From Acidimicrobiales bacterium mtb01 (lineage in GTDB: Bacteria; Actinomycetota; Acidimicrobiia; Acidimicrobiales; Ilumatobacteraceae): a stretch of 64,000 nucleotides of DNA. A model generated the notes under the pieces. The model was not told the DNA's origin. It searched no databases and saw only the letters and a program-made list of their open reading frames with translations. This document shows positions 35,930 through 43,963 of the stretch, in pieces. The first letter of the stretch is position 1; each line of letters starts with the position of its first letter. The DNA is taken from positions 186,001 to 250,000 of the forward strand of contig NBNI01000007.1 in NCBI GenBank assembly GCA_004379135.1, read 5' to 3'. The position numbers and the translations under genes were made by a program.

Positions 35930-36556
35930 GTGTCGGTCCATGTGATCCGCCTGTGGTTGCCCGATCGGCCGGGAACCCTGGGGCGGGTCGCGGCGGCCAT
36001 TGGTTCGGTGGGCGCCGACGTCACGGGTATCGAAATCCTCGAGCGCGGAGCCGGGATGGCCATCGACGAAGTGACCATCGACGTGCCCGACTCGACGCCC
36101 GTCGACGATGTGGTGTCCGCCTTGTCCCGGGTCGACGGTGTAGCCGTCGAGGATGTCCACCGAATCGACGACGAGCGTCTCGACCATGGAGTCGTGGGTC
36201 TCCATGTGCTCGCTGATTTCATCGAATCGGATCGAGATCTCGACGTGCTGTCTTCGGGGCTGCGACGGCTGCTCGAATCCGATTGGGTCGCGGTCGTCGA
36301 CCGGGGACGTTCCGCGGTGGTCGCGGCGTCGGGCGATGTTCCCGACCCGAGCTGGCTCATCGCGTTCTTGGCCGGCACCATCCATCTCGACGATGCCGGA
36401 TCCGAGCACACCCCGTCGGATGTGATCTGGGCCCATCTGGCCGGCACCGAATTGTCGTTCGCCAGCGAACGACGCGGTCGGGCGTTCCGCGCGCGCGAGC
36501 GCGAACACGTGTCGGCGATCGGCCGGGTCGCCGGTGCGTCGATGCGCCGCGCCTAG
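35930..36556 (+). CDS. ACT-domain protein
   Basis: 208 aa. Residues 4-75 form an ACT domain (RLWLPDRPGTLGRVAAAIGSVGADVTGIEI), a small-molecule sensor usually binding amino acids. The remaining 130 residues have no family I recognise; their start is acidic. The GTG is one base after the alaC stop, so the ACT domain may sense an amino acid tied to that enzyme. The TAG stop overlaps the glpK stop on the other strand by 4 bases. Confidence 0.75.
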   Translation: MSVHVIRLWLPDRPGTLGRVAAAIGSVGADVTGIEILERGAGMAIDEVTIDVPDSTPVDDVVSALSRVDGVAVEDVHRIDDERLDHGVVGLHVLADFIESDRDLDVLSSGLRRLLESDWVAVVDRGRSAVVAASGDVPDPSWLIAFLAGTIHLDDAGSEHTPSDVIWAHLAGTELSFASERRGRAFRAREREHVSAIGRVAGASMRRA

Positions 36557-38040
36557 GCGGTCTGCTTCGATCCGGCCCAGTTCCGTGAACGGTCGACGGC
36601 ACGCAGCCACTCCGCGTGCAGCGCATCGGCCGCGGACCGATCGGGTGCCGGTGACACCACGACATCGGTTCGCCAGCGATCGGCGATGGCATCGAGGTCC
36701 GGCCAGACGCCTTCGGCCAGACCGGCCAAGAACGCCGCTCCCAACGCGGTGGTCTCCTGATCGACTGGGCGACGCACCGCGATGCCGAGTTGATCGGCCT
36801 GGATTCGAAGGAGGAGGTCCATGACCGACGCACCACCATCGACGCGCAGTTCGGAGATTCCCACTCCGCTGGCCGTCTGCATGGCGGCGATCGCGTCGCG
36901 AGTCTGCAGAGCCATGGCCTCCACCACGGCTCGGGCGAGATGCGCGCGATTGGAGCCGCGTGTGATCCCGACGATGGTTCCGCGTGCGTACGGGTCCCAC
37001 CACGGGCTCCCGAGTCCGGTGAAGGCGGGAACCACGAACAGCCCGCCACTGTCGGGAACGCTCTCGGCCAGCGGGCCGATCTCATCGGCACGCGAGATGA
37101 TGCCGAGGCCGTCGCGCAACCACTGGATGGCCGCACCGGTCACGAAGATCGCACCCTCGAACGCGTAGGTGGTGATCGGCCGACCGGCGGAGTCGGGCAA
37201 TGTCCAGGCCACCGTCGTGAGGAGTCCTTCGCACGGCGCGGGACACGTGGTGCCGATGTTCATGAGGACGAAACTGCCGGTGCCGTACGTGTTCTTGGCC
37301 ATGCCCGGTGCGAAGCAGGCCTGCCCGAACAAGGCGCTTTGCTGGTCGCCGGCGATGCCCGAGATCGGAATTCCGGTCGGGAGTTCGGTGCACGCGGTGA
37401 CACCGAGTCGACCACTGGACGACACCACCTGAGGAAGTGCTCGACGGGGAACGCCGATCAGATCGCAGAGTTCGTCGCTCCACGCCAGTTCGCCGATGTC
37501 GAAGAGCATCGTGCGACTGGCGTTGGACGAGTCGGTGGCGTGGACGGCTCCGGCGGTGAGGCGGTGGACGATCCACGAATCGATGGTGCCGAGGCGCAGA
37601 TCGTCATCGGCGGGAACTCCGTGCTGGATGAGCCAGGCCATCTTGGTTCCCGAGAAGTACGGATCGAGGACGAGTCCGGTTCGACGTCGGATGAGGTCGA
37701 GATGCGGCGCGAGTTCGTCGCAGCGTTGCGCAGTTCGGCGATCCTGCCAGACGATCGCTCGCGCCAGCGGAAGCGATGTTCGCGCACTCCAGGCGACGAC
37801 GGTCTCGCGCTGGTTCGTGATGCCGATGGCGGCGGGAAGACCGGCCCGTTCGACGACGTCGCGAAACGTGGCGACCACGGCATCCCAGATCTCGATCGCG
37901 TCGTGTTCGACCCAGCCGGGTTGGGGGAAGTGCTGGGTGAACTCGCGGTAGGCGGCGATGCTGGGCCGGCCGTCGGCGAAGACCGCTCGCGAGCGTACTC
38001 CGGTGGTGCCGGCGTCGATGGCCAGCACGTAGTCGTTCAC
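36553..38040 (-). CDS. glpK: Glycerol kinase
   Basis: 495 aa, standard FGGY kinase length. N-terminal AIDAGTTGVRS, then NQRETVVAW, GDQQSALFGQ, and ATP-site ELRVDGGAS are typical. It makes glycerol-3-phosphate from glycerol and ATP. No glycerol transporter or dehydrogenase gene is close. GTG 38040 overlaps the stop of the membrane protein gene (GTGA), so both share a transcript. The motif GTGSFVLMN completes the family pattern. Confidence 0.94.
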   Translation of the reverse strand: MNDYVLAIDAGTTGVRSRAVFADGRPSIAAYREFTQHFPQPGWVEHDAIEIWDAVVATFRDVVERAGLPAAIGITNQRETVVAWSARTSLPLARAIVWQDRRTAQRCDELAPHLDLIRRRTGLVLDPYFSGTKMAWLIQHGVPADDDLRLGTIDSWIVHRLTAGAVHATDSSNASRTMLFDIGELAWSDELCDLIGVPRRALPQVVSSSGRLGVTACTELPTGIPISGIAGDQQSALFGQACFAPGMAKNTYGTGSFVLMNIGTTCPAPCEGLLTTVAWTLPDSAGRPITTYAFEGAIFVTGAAIQWLRDGLGIISRADEIGPLAESVPDSGGLFVVPAFTGLGSPWWDPYARGTIVGITRGSNRAHLARAVVEAMALQTRDAIAAMQTASGVGISELRVDGGASVMDLLLRIQADQLGIAVRRPVDQETTALGAAFLAGLAEGVWPDLDAIADRWRTDVVVSPAPDRSAADALHAEWLRAVDRSRNWAGSKQTA

Positions 38041-38387
38041 CGCTTCTTGCCCTTCTTGCGGTGTTGCGACGGACCGGTGCTCGTGCGGCGAGTCGGCGCG
38101 GGACGACGCGGAGTCGTCGCGGTCGATGGAGACGGGGTGTTGCTCGTCTGTCGGGTGCGCGTCTCGTTGCGTAGGTCGCGGAACGTCTTGCGCTGATAGC
38201 CGAACTTCGCGAGCACCGCGCCGAATCCGAGGTACAGCGGATACGACGCCGCCAATCCGAGCACCGACGCGCCGTTGACCGTGTCGCGGAGGAAGATCGC
38301 GAACGCCACGATCATCACGACCGCGTAGACGAACCATTCGCGGGACAAGCGTTGCCAGGGAACGGGTCGAGAGGAATCCCACGCCAT
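38037..38387 (-). CDS. Small membrane protein with basic tail, unknown
   Basis: 116 aa. Two hydrophobic segments (about 18-34 and 41-64) are followed by a 45-residue tail of Arg, Lys, Thr, Pro and Ser ending HRKKGKKR. It resembles no family I know. ATG 38387 is divergent from pfkA, 31 bases away. It is upstream of glpK in one unit; a link to glycerol uptake is possible but not shown. Confidence 0.65.
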   Translation of the reverse strand: MAWDSSRPVPWQRLSREWFVYAVVMIVAFAIFLRDTVNGASVLGLAASYPLYLGFGAVLAKFGYQRKTFRDLRNETRTRQTSNTPSPSTATTPRRPAPTRRTSTGPSQHRKKGKKR

Positions 38388-38406
38388 GGCGACATTGTTC
38401 CACCCG

Positions 38407-38412
38407 TAGGCT
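38407..38412 (+). promoter_or_regulatory. -10 box TAGGCT, leaderless start of pfkA
   Basis: TAGGCT is 6 bases before ATG 38419, with GGGCCC between; no Shine-Dalgarno. The divergent gene has a weaker AACAAT 6 bases before its ATG. Confidence 0.5.
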
Positions 38413-38418
38413 GGGCCC

Positions 38419-39453
38419 ATGCGCATCGGAGTTCTCACCGGTGGGGGAGATTGTCCGGGTCTCAACGCGGTCATTCGTGCGATCGTGCGCAAGGGCGAGT
38501 CGGTTCACGGCGACGAGATCCTGGGATTCATCGATTCCTGGGATGGAGTCATGGCGCAGACCTTCGTACGCCTCGACATCTCATCGATGCGGGGGATGCT
38601 GCCCAAGGGCGGAACGATCATCGGGACCAAGCGCGGTAGTCCTTTCGATCACGACGACGGCATCGAACGCGTTCGTCGTTGTTTCGACGACCAGCGCCTC
38701 GATGGCCTGGTCGTGATCGGGGGCAACGGATCCCTGACCGTCGCGTCGATGATCCATGAGCAGACCGGGCTTCCGATCGTCGGCGTTCCGAAGACGATCG
38801 ACAACGACATCGTCGGCACCGACGTCACGTTCGGATTCCACACCGCGGTTCAGATCGCGACCGACGCGATCGATCGCCTGCACACCACGGCCGAGAGCCA
38901 CAACCGTGTGATCGTGGTCGAGGTGATGGGTCGTGACGCCGGCTGGATCGCGGCCTACGCCGGGATCGCCGGGGGAGCCACCGTCATCCTCGTACCCGAG
39001 ATTCCGTTCGACATCGCCGAGGTGTGCGAAGTGATCGAACGTCGCCATCATCGCGGTCGTTACGCCTCGATCGCGGTGGTGGCCGAGGGGTCGACGCCGG
39101 TCGAGGGAACCATGGCGCGCCCCGAGTACGCACTCGATGCCATCGGCCGACCTCGTCTGGGCGGAATCGGCGTCGACATCGCCGTCGAGATCGAACGGCG
39201 AACGGGCATCGAGGCGCGCATCGTCCAGATCGGCCATGTCCAACGCGGTGGCACGCCCACCGCTTATGACCGAGTCCTCTCGACGCGTTTCGGATTGGCC
39301 GCGATCGACGCCGTGCACGACGGTGCGTGGGGTTGCATGGTCGCCCTGACCGGAACCGATGTCGTGCGCGTCCCGCTCGCGGACACGGTCGGTCGCACCA
39401 AGACCGTCGATCTCGATCTGCTGCGCGACGTCGCGCAGGTGTTCTACGGCTGA
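38419..39453 (+). CDS. pfkA: 6-phosphofructokinase (mixed ATP/PPi-type signature)
   Basis: 344 aa. GGGDCPGLN (8-16), GTKRG, PKTIDND (124-130, catalytic Asp128) and MGRDAGWIA are family motifs. The donor-site residues are mixed: Gly104 in GGNGS is the ATP form, while Lys125 in PKTIDND is typical of PPi-dependent and group III enzymes. Position 103, generally Asp or Glu for Mg binding, is Asn. It phosphorylates fructose 6-phosphate; the donor is uncertain, ATP favoured. Its end overlaps the lipoprotein gene on the other strand by 10 bases. Confidence 0.9.
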   Translation: MRIGVLTGGGDCPGLNAVIRAIVRKGESVHGDEILGFIDSWDGVMAQTFVRLDISSMRGMLPKGGTIIGTKRGSPFDHDDGIERVRRCFDDQRLDGLVVIGGNGSLTVASMIHEQTGLPIVGVPKTIDNDIVGTDVTFGFHTAVQIATDAIDRLHTTAESHNRVIVVEVMGRDAGWIAAYAGIAGGATVILVPEIPFDIAEVCEVIERRHHRGRYASIAVVAEGSTPVEGTMARPEYALDAIGRPRLGGIGVDIAVEIERRTGIEARIVQIGHVQRGGTPTAYDRVLSTRFGLAAIDAVHDGAWGCMVALTGTDVVRVPLADTVGRTKTVDLDLLRDVAQVFYG

Positions 39454-40055
39454 GCGCCGGCCACGACGATCGCGGGGTAATCGGGCTGACTCGACACGGC
39501 TCGTCCCGGGTAGTCGTAGATCGTGAGAGGTTCGGATGTGAGGCTGCCGTCACCGCGCGGCCACTCGACCAGTGCGCCGTCGACGGCCAGCGAGACCCTC
39601 TCGACACCGTCGATCTCGGCCAAGGTGAGCACGATCTGCGCCACGGCCGCCACCAAGTCGTCGCCGGTCGCCTGGAAGATCTCCGACGACACGTCGACCT
39701 TCACCAGATCGGTCGCCACGTAACGGGCGTCGAGAAGCACGGTGTCGCGGGGAACCGCGGTGCGCAGGCCGACTTGCTGCTCGGCTTCGGTGGGGCCGGT
39801 GAGGAGAGCCGTCATCACAGTTCGCGGATCGAGCGACAACTCACGTCGAACCGAAGTCAGGAAGGAACGGCCCGTTTCGTCGGTTCGTTCGAGATAGATG
39901 CGTCCCGAGCCGGTGGTTCCGACTTCGACGAACTCGATGTCGATCGGCGCGCGTTGCTCGATCGCCGGGATCGGACGCGGAGCCGAGTCGGGGTCGAGTC
40001 CGCAACCCGCCAGGAGTGCGAGGCCGACGACGGGAGTGAACACGAAGCGCCTCAT
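39444..40055 (-). CDS. Lipoprotein with GerMN domain, short LpqB-like
   Basis: 203 aa. A signal peptide ends in the lipobox LLAGC with lipidated Cys18. Residues about 45-150 match the GerMN (sporulation/germination) domain, with RELSLDPRTVMTALLTGPTEAE. Third gene of an mtrA-mtrB operon, where other actinobacteria have lpqB, an approximately 580-residue lipoprotein with GerMN plus a beta-propeller. Here the propeller is missing, yet no frameshift or remnant is visible downstream. LpqB binds MtrB and alters its signalling; a like role is inferred. ATG overlaps the mtrB stop (ATGA). Confidence 0.82.
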   Translation of the reverse strand: MRRFVFTPVVGLALLAGCGLDPDSAPRPIPAIEQRAPIDIEFVEVGTTGSGRIYLERTDETGRSFLTSVRRELSLDPRTVMTALLTGPTEAEQQVGLRTAVPRDTVLLDARYVATDLVKVDVSSEIFQATGDDLVAAVAQIVLTLAEIDGVERVSLAVDGALVEWPRGDGSLTSEPLTIYDYPGRAVSSQPDYPAIVVAGAQP

Positions 40056-41452
40056 CGCAGGACCTCGGCCGGCAACTCGATGATGAAGCACGAGCCCTCT
40101 GTCCCGTCGTGGCGATCCTCCACCCACACCCGGCCGCGGTGGAGTTTCACGTGTTCGTCGACGAGGGCCAGACCGAGTCCGGCTCCCTCCGATCCGCCGC
40201 GTCGTCCGGCCACGCCTCCGCGCGCGAAACGTTCGAAGATCAAGGTGCGCTCCTCGAGGGGGACTCCCGGGCCGTGGTCCTCGACCGTGATCCAGACGAG
40301 CCCGGTGGACACGTCGTCGTCGGGAACGAAGACCGACACCTCGACCTCGGATCCGCCGTGCATGCGTCCGTTGTCGACGAGGTTGGCGATCACTCGGGCC
40401 AACCGGCGACGATCACCCTTGATGATCATCTCATCGGCCGCGGCGGACACCGTCACCGGTGTGCGCGGGAGGCTGCTCGCGGCCACGGCCTGGCGGACGA
40501 ACTCGCCGACCAGGAGCTCTTCTTCGTTCAGACGAATGGCGCCGGCGTCGAAGCGGGAGATCTCGAGCAGGTCCTCCACCAATCCTTGGAAACGTGCGAC
40601 GTCGGCGACCAGAAGATCGAGTGCTGCTTGCGCGCGCTCAGGCATCTCTTCGCGACGGGCCTTCATCACCTCGACGCTGGCCGACAGCGTCATGAGGGGC
40701 GAGCGCAGCTCATGACTGACGTCGGATGTGAATCGCGCGTCGCGCTCGACTCGATCTTGCAGCGCCGTGGCCATGTCGTTGAACGAGCGCGTGAGCGCCT
40801 CGAGGTCGGGGTCGTCGGTCGCTTCGAGGCGAGTGTCGAGTCGACCGCCGGCGAGTGCCTGCGCGGCCTGGCTCGCCGCCGTGAGCGGTCGCACCGCGCG
40901 CGACGCCGAGATGGCGCCGAGAACGATGCCGACGAGCGTCGTGATGCCGGTCGCGAAGATCAAGGCGAAGCCGACGCTGCGCAGTGTGCTCTGCACGTCG
41001 TCGAACGAGGCGAACTCGAAGTAGGCGCCGCCGACCTCCTCGAGCGGCAGGCCCACGGCCAGCACCAATTCGTCGTCGACCGAGAAGCGCATCATCGTGG
41101 GCCGGTTCTCGTCGATCACCTGCGCGAGCATCGAATCGGGAACCTGGCCCGATGAGAAGCGCGCGTCACCGGCGGTCCAGGTGCCGCGGTAGTAGAGGAG
41201 CGGGCGACTCGAACCGAGTCGATCGATCACCGACTGGACATTGGCCGGGGCCGAGCGGAGGTCGACCCCGACGCGCCGGGCCGAGTCGTAGGCCTGTTCG
41301 ATCGCGTTCGACTCGCGTTCGTCGACGAGGTTGCTACGCGTGAAGCTGTAAGTGGCGAGGGCGAGGAAGACCGACAACCCGAGGCTGCCGAGTCCGAAGG
41401 TCAGGAGGATGCGGCTGCGCAGTCCGAAGAAGACTCGACGCCAGGACCGCAC
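40052..41452 (-). CDS. mtrB: Sensor histidine kinase MtrB
   Basis: 466 aa. Two membrane helices (about 13-35 and 160-182) flank a 120-residue extracytoplasmic region; HAMP (183-235), HisKA with His247 in SDVSHELRSPL, and HATPase with ANLVDN, DHGPGVP and GAGLGLALV follow. Position between mtrA and an LpqB-like gene identifies it. In mycobacteria and corynebacteria MtrB-MtrA governs cell wall and division genes. It is shorter than mycobacterial MtrB mainly at the C-terminus. GTG start is 9 bases after mtrA. Confidence 0.88.
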   Translation of the reverse strand: MRSWRRVFFGLRSRILLTFGLGSLGLSVFLALATYSFTRSNLVDERESNAIEQAYDSARRVGVDLRSAPANVQSVIDRLGSSRPLLYYRGTWTAGDARFSSGQVPDSMLAQVIDENRPTMMRFSVDDELVLAVGLPLEEVGGAYFEFASFDDVQSTLRSVGFALIFATGITTLVGIVLGAISASRAVRPLTAASQAAQALAGGRLDTRLEATDDPDLEALTRSFNDMATALQDRVERDARFTSDVSHELRSPLMTLSASVEVMKARREEMPERAQAALDLLVADVARFQGLVEDLLEISRFDAGAIRLNEEELLVGEFVRQAVAASSLPRTPVTVSAAADEMIIKGDRRRLARVIANLVDNGRMHGGSEVEVSVFVPDDDVSTGLVWITVEDHGPGVPLEERTLIFERFARGGVAGRRGGSEGAGLGLALVDEHVKLHRGRVWVEDRHDGTEGSCFIIELPAEVLR

Positions 41453-41461
41453 GGACTCACA

Positions 41462-42142
41462 CTACGGCTGCAGTCGATAGCCGAGACCGCGCACCGTCAC
41501 GACGTGACGCGGATTGGCGGCGTCGGACTCGACCTTGGTGCGAAGACGACGGATGTGCACGTCGACCAGACGACCGTCACCGAAGTACCCGTAACCCCAC
41601 ACGTGATCGAGGAGTTGTTCGCGGCTGAACACGCGTCCCGGATTCTGGGCCAGTTCGCAGAGCAGACGGAACTCGGTCTTGGTGAGGTGGAGTTCGGCAC
41701 CGGCCCGTAGGACCTTGCCTTCGTCGGGAATGATCTCGAGATCGCCGAACACCAGCCGGGGGTGCGCCGGGTTGGCGGGTCGCGCCCGACGCAGGAGTGC
41801 GCGAATGCGCGCGGAGAGTTCCTTCGGCGCGAACGGTTTGGTGAGGTAGTCGTCGGCTCCGGCTTCGAGGCCGGCCACGACGTCGTGCGTGTCGGCTCGG
41901 GCCGTCACCATCACGATGGGAACGTCGCTCGTGCGCCGGATGCTGCGGCACAACTCGAAGCCGTCGATGCCGGGCAGCATGATGTCGATCAGAACGACAT
42001 CGGCGGGCTGTCGTGCGAACTGGATGACGCCTTCTTCGCCACTGGCCGCTTCGTCGACGACCCACCCCTCGTCCTCGAGTGCGAGGCGAACCGCGGTGCG
42101 GATCCGCTCGTCGTCCTCGACTGCCAGGATCCGGGTGGTCAC
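41462..42142 (-). CDS. mtrA: Response regulator MtrA (OmpR family)
   Basis: 226 aa, usual length. The receiver has D10/D11, phospho-acceptor Asp53 (LIDIMLPGIDG) and KPF; the winged-helix DNA-binding domain spans about 130-224 (LTKTEFRLLCELAQNPGRVFSR, VRGLGYRL). GTG 42142 has TAACAT 6 bases upstream, overlapping the suhB stop, so mtrAB can be transcribed by itself. Target genes probably include wall hydrolases such as the M23 protein at 49073, by analogy. Confidence 0.9.
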   Translation of the reverse strand: MTTRILAVEDDERIRTAVRLALEDEGWVVDEAASGEEGVIQFARQPADVVLIDIMLPGIDGFELCRSIRRTSDVPIVMVTARADTHDVVAGLEAGADDYLTKPFAPKELSARIRALLRRARPANPAHPRLVFGDLEIIPDEGKVLRAGAELHLTKTEFRLLCELAQNPGRVFSREQLLDHVWGYGYFGDGRLVDVHIRRLRTKVESDAANPRHVVTVRGLGYRLQP

Positions 42143-42148
42143 GGCGTC

Positions 42149-42154
42149 ATGTTA
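42149..42154 (-). promoter_or_regulatory. -10 box TAACAT, leaderless start of mtrA, overlaps suhB stop
   Basis: On the minus strand TAACAT ends 6 bases before GTG 42142. Its TAA is the stop codon of the inositol monophosphatase gene. Confidence 0.5.
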
Positions 42155-42958
42155 GAGCGTGGGGTCGCGACGATTCGGCGACGGTGCGATGAGATCGAGC
42201 AATCGATCGTGGATGTCGGGTGCCGACACGAGCACGTTGCTCGGTACCGGTGGGCCTCCGGCGAAGTCGGACGCTCGGGCGCCGGCTTCGGTGGCGATCA
42301 GGAGCCCGGCGGCGAGATCCCACGGCTGGAGATTCTCCTCGAAGTAGGCATCGAGTCGACCGTCGGCCACGTAGCAGAGATCGGGCGCCGCTGCCCCGGT
42401 ACGTCGAATGTCGCGAACGTTGGGGAGAAGGTTCGCGACACGCTCACCCTGTTTCGCGCGACGCTCGGACGAGTACGAGAAACCGGTTCCGACGAGTGCG
42501 GTCGCGAGTTCGCCACTCGGCGAACACGCGAGACGACGTCCACCGAGCCACGAACCGTGTCCGCGGGCGGCGACGAACATCTCGCGGGTGGCCGGGAGAT
42601 ACACCGCCCCAGCCAGCGTTCCGGACAAATCGACCGCGGCGATCGACACCGCCCAACCGGCCAGACCGTAGAGGAAGTTGGTCGTGCCGTCGATCGGGTC
42701 GACCAACCACGAGACACCCGATCGCGACTCCTTGGTGCTGCCCTCTTCGCCGATGATTCCGTCATCGGGGCGCCGTGCCTCGATGTCCGACACGATCAGA
42801 TTCTCGCTGGCCGAGTCCCAGCGCGTGACCATGTCGGTCGCGGTCGACTTGGTGCCCACATCGGTGGATCGGTCGAGTGTCGATCGGCCGACGAGTGCGA
42901 GATCGCCCGCCCGCCGCGCCATGGAGGCCGCGGCGTTCATGAGTTCGATCTCGATCAT
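42152..42958 (-). CDS. suhB: Inositol monophosphatase family protein
   Basis: 268 aa. Metal ligands are seen as GEEGS (Glu71/72), DPIDGTTN (Asp87 and Asp90) and WDLAAG. The enzymes dephosphorylate inositol phosphate and related sugar or nucleotide phosphates. Inositol could feed PI lipids here, given the PimB-like gene, but substrate use is unproven. ATG 42958 overlaps the stop of the small membrane gene; an in-frame ATG at 42982 is less likely. Confidence 0.88.
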   Translation of the reverse strand: MIEIELMNAAASMARRAGDLALVGRSTLDRSTDVGTKSTATDMVTRWDSASENLIVSDIEARRPDDGIIGEEGSTKESRSGVSWLVDPIDGTTNFLYGLAGWAVSIAAVDLSGTLAGAVYLPATREMFVAARGHGSWLGGRRLACSPSGELATALVGTGFSYSSERRAKQGERVANLLPNVRDIRRTGAAAPDLCYVADGRLDAYFEENLQPWDLAAGLLIATEAGARASDFAGGPPVPSNVLVSAPDIHDRLLDLIAPSPNRRDPTL

Positions 42959-43215
42959 CGGCGGTCGTTGATGTCGCGCCACTCGCCGAGTGCGCGCAAG
43001 ACCAACACCGCGACGATCGCGGTGCCACCGGCGGCGAGTACGGCGCCGATCACGATTCCGAGACCGCGGGGCCAGGTCGCGTCACCCGAGTATTGGATGT
43101 CGACCAGTGCGAAGCCGATCACTCCGCCGGCGAAGCCGCCGATCAGGATCGCGGCGAACGCCAGCGCGCGAGCGGCCGGCGAGGGCAGGGCCGAGAGAGG
43201 GCGTTCGTCGGTCAC
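42955..43215 (-). CDS. Small two-helix membrane protein, unknown
   Basis: 86 aa with two hydrophobic segments (about 13-37 and 51-73) around a short polar loop containing DIQYSGDATWPRG. It may be related to AtpI-like small membrane proteins, but the similarity is faint and I do not assign it. GTG 43215 has the box TACGAT 6 bases upstream. It heads the suhB-mtrA-mtrB direction and is overlapped by suhB by 4 bases. Confidence 0.68.
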   Translation of the reverse strand: MTDERPLSALPSPAARALAFAAILIGGFAGGVIGFALVDIQYSGDATWPRGLGIVIGAVLAAGGTAIVAVLVLRALGEWRDINDRR

Positions 43216-43221
43216 GACCGC

Positions 43222-43227
43222 ATCGTA
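43222..43227 (-). promoter_or_regulatory. -10 box TACGAT, leaderless start of minus-strand unit
   Basis: The minus-strand reading TACGAT ends 6 bases before GTG 43215. Two of its bases (43226-43227) are shared with the opposite box TAGGCT. Confidence 0.5.
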
Positions 43228-43231
43228 GGCT
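43226..43231 (+). promoter_or_regulatory. -10 box TAGGCT, leaderless start of the mannose-transfer gene
   Basis: TAGGCT ends 6 bases before GTG 43238. It interlocks with the minus-strand TACGAT, so both RNA polymerases cannot open this site together. Confidence 0.5.
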
Positions 43232-43237
43232 CGGTTC

Positions 43238-43963
43238 GTGGCCGGCACCTTCGTCATCGTTCCGACTTTCAACGAAGTGGAGAACGTCACGCGCTTGATT
43301 GCGGGGGTCCTGGCCGAGTCGCCCGAGGCGCGCGTGATCGTGGTCGACGATGCGAGTCCCGACGGAACGGCCGACGCGGTCGAACGCCTGGCCGACCCGC
43401 GGGTCGCGGTGCTTCGTCGTCCGGGCAAGAACGGACTCGGTGCGGCCTACCGAGCCGGCTTCGCCGCGGCACTCGAACGTGGCGCGTCGATCTGTGTGCA
43501 GATGGATGCCGACTTGTCTCACGACCCGCGCTATCTGCCCGAGTTGGTGTCGGTCGTCGAGCGCGGGGCGGATGCGTCCATCGGCAGTCGTTACGTTCCC
43601 GGTGGCGCCTGCGTCGACTGGCCGCGACTCCGGCAGTTCTTGTCGCGTTGGGGCAATCGGTACGCGGCCGGCATGTTGGGGCTCGCCGTCAACGACGCGA
43701 CTTCCGGGTTCCGCGCGTACTCGGCCGCGACCCTCGCGCGAATGGACTTCGGCTCGGTCACCGCCGAGGGTTACGGATTCCAGGTCGAGATGACGCATCG
43801 ATTGGTGCGCTGCGGCGCGCGAGTCGTGGAGATCCCCATCGTCTTTCCCGATCGAACGGCCGGCGAGTCGAAGCTCACCCACCGGATCATCGGAGAGGCG
43901 TTCCGGCTCGTCCTCCGTCTCGCCTGGAGCGATTGGCGCCGAGGACACCGCCGACGTCTATGA
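43238..43963 (+). CDS. Polyprenol-phosphate-mannose-synthase-like GT2 enzyme
   Basis: 241 aa. GT2 fold with IVPTFNEVENV, VVDDASPDGTAD, and the metal site QMDADLSHDP; GNRYAAGMLGLAVNDATSGFRAY is typical of the DPM1/Ppm1 catalytic domain. It would move mannose (or glucose) from a nucleotide sugar to polyprenol phosphate. There is no membrane segment, and no acyltransferase domain as in some mycobacterial fusions. The dinB ATG overlaps its end by 4 bases. GTG start supported by the TAGGCT box. Confidence 0.85.
   Translation: MAGTFVIVPTFNEVENVTRLIAGVLAESPEARVIVVDDASPDGTADAVERLADPRVAVLRRPGKNGLGAAYRAGFAAALERGASICVQMDADLSHDPRYLPELVSVVERGADASIGSRYVPGGACVDWPRLRQFLSRWGNRYAAGMLGLAVNDATSGFRAYSAATLARMDFGSVTAEGYGFQVEMTHRLVRCGARVVEIPIVFPDRTAGESKLTHRIIGEAFRLVLRLAWSDWRRGHRRRL

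Noticed and set aside
39430-39460. Frameshift remnant of a full-length lpqB beyond the short lipoprotein
   Set aside because: The region downstream is the end of pfkA in normal frame; no propeller-like sequence is coded on the minus strand there.
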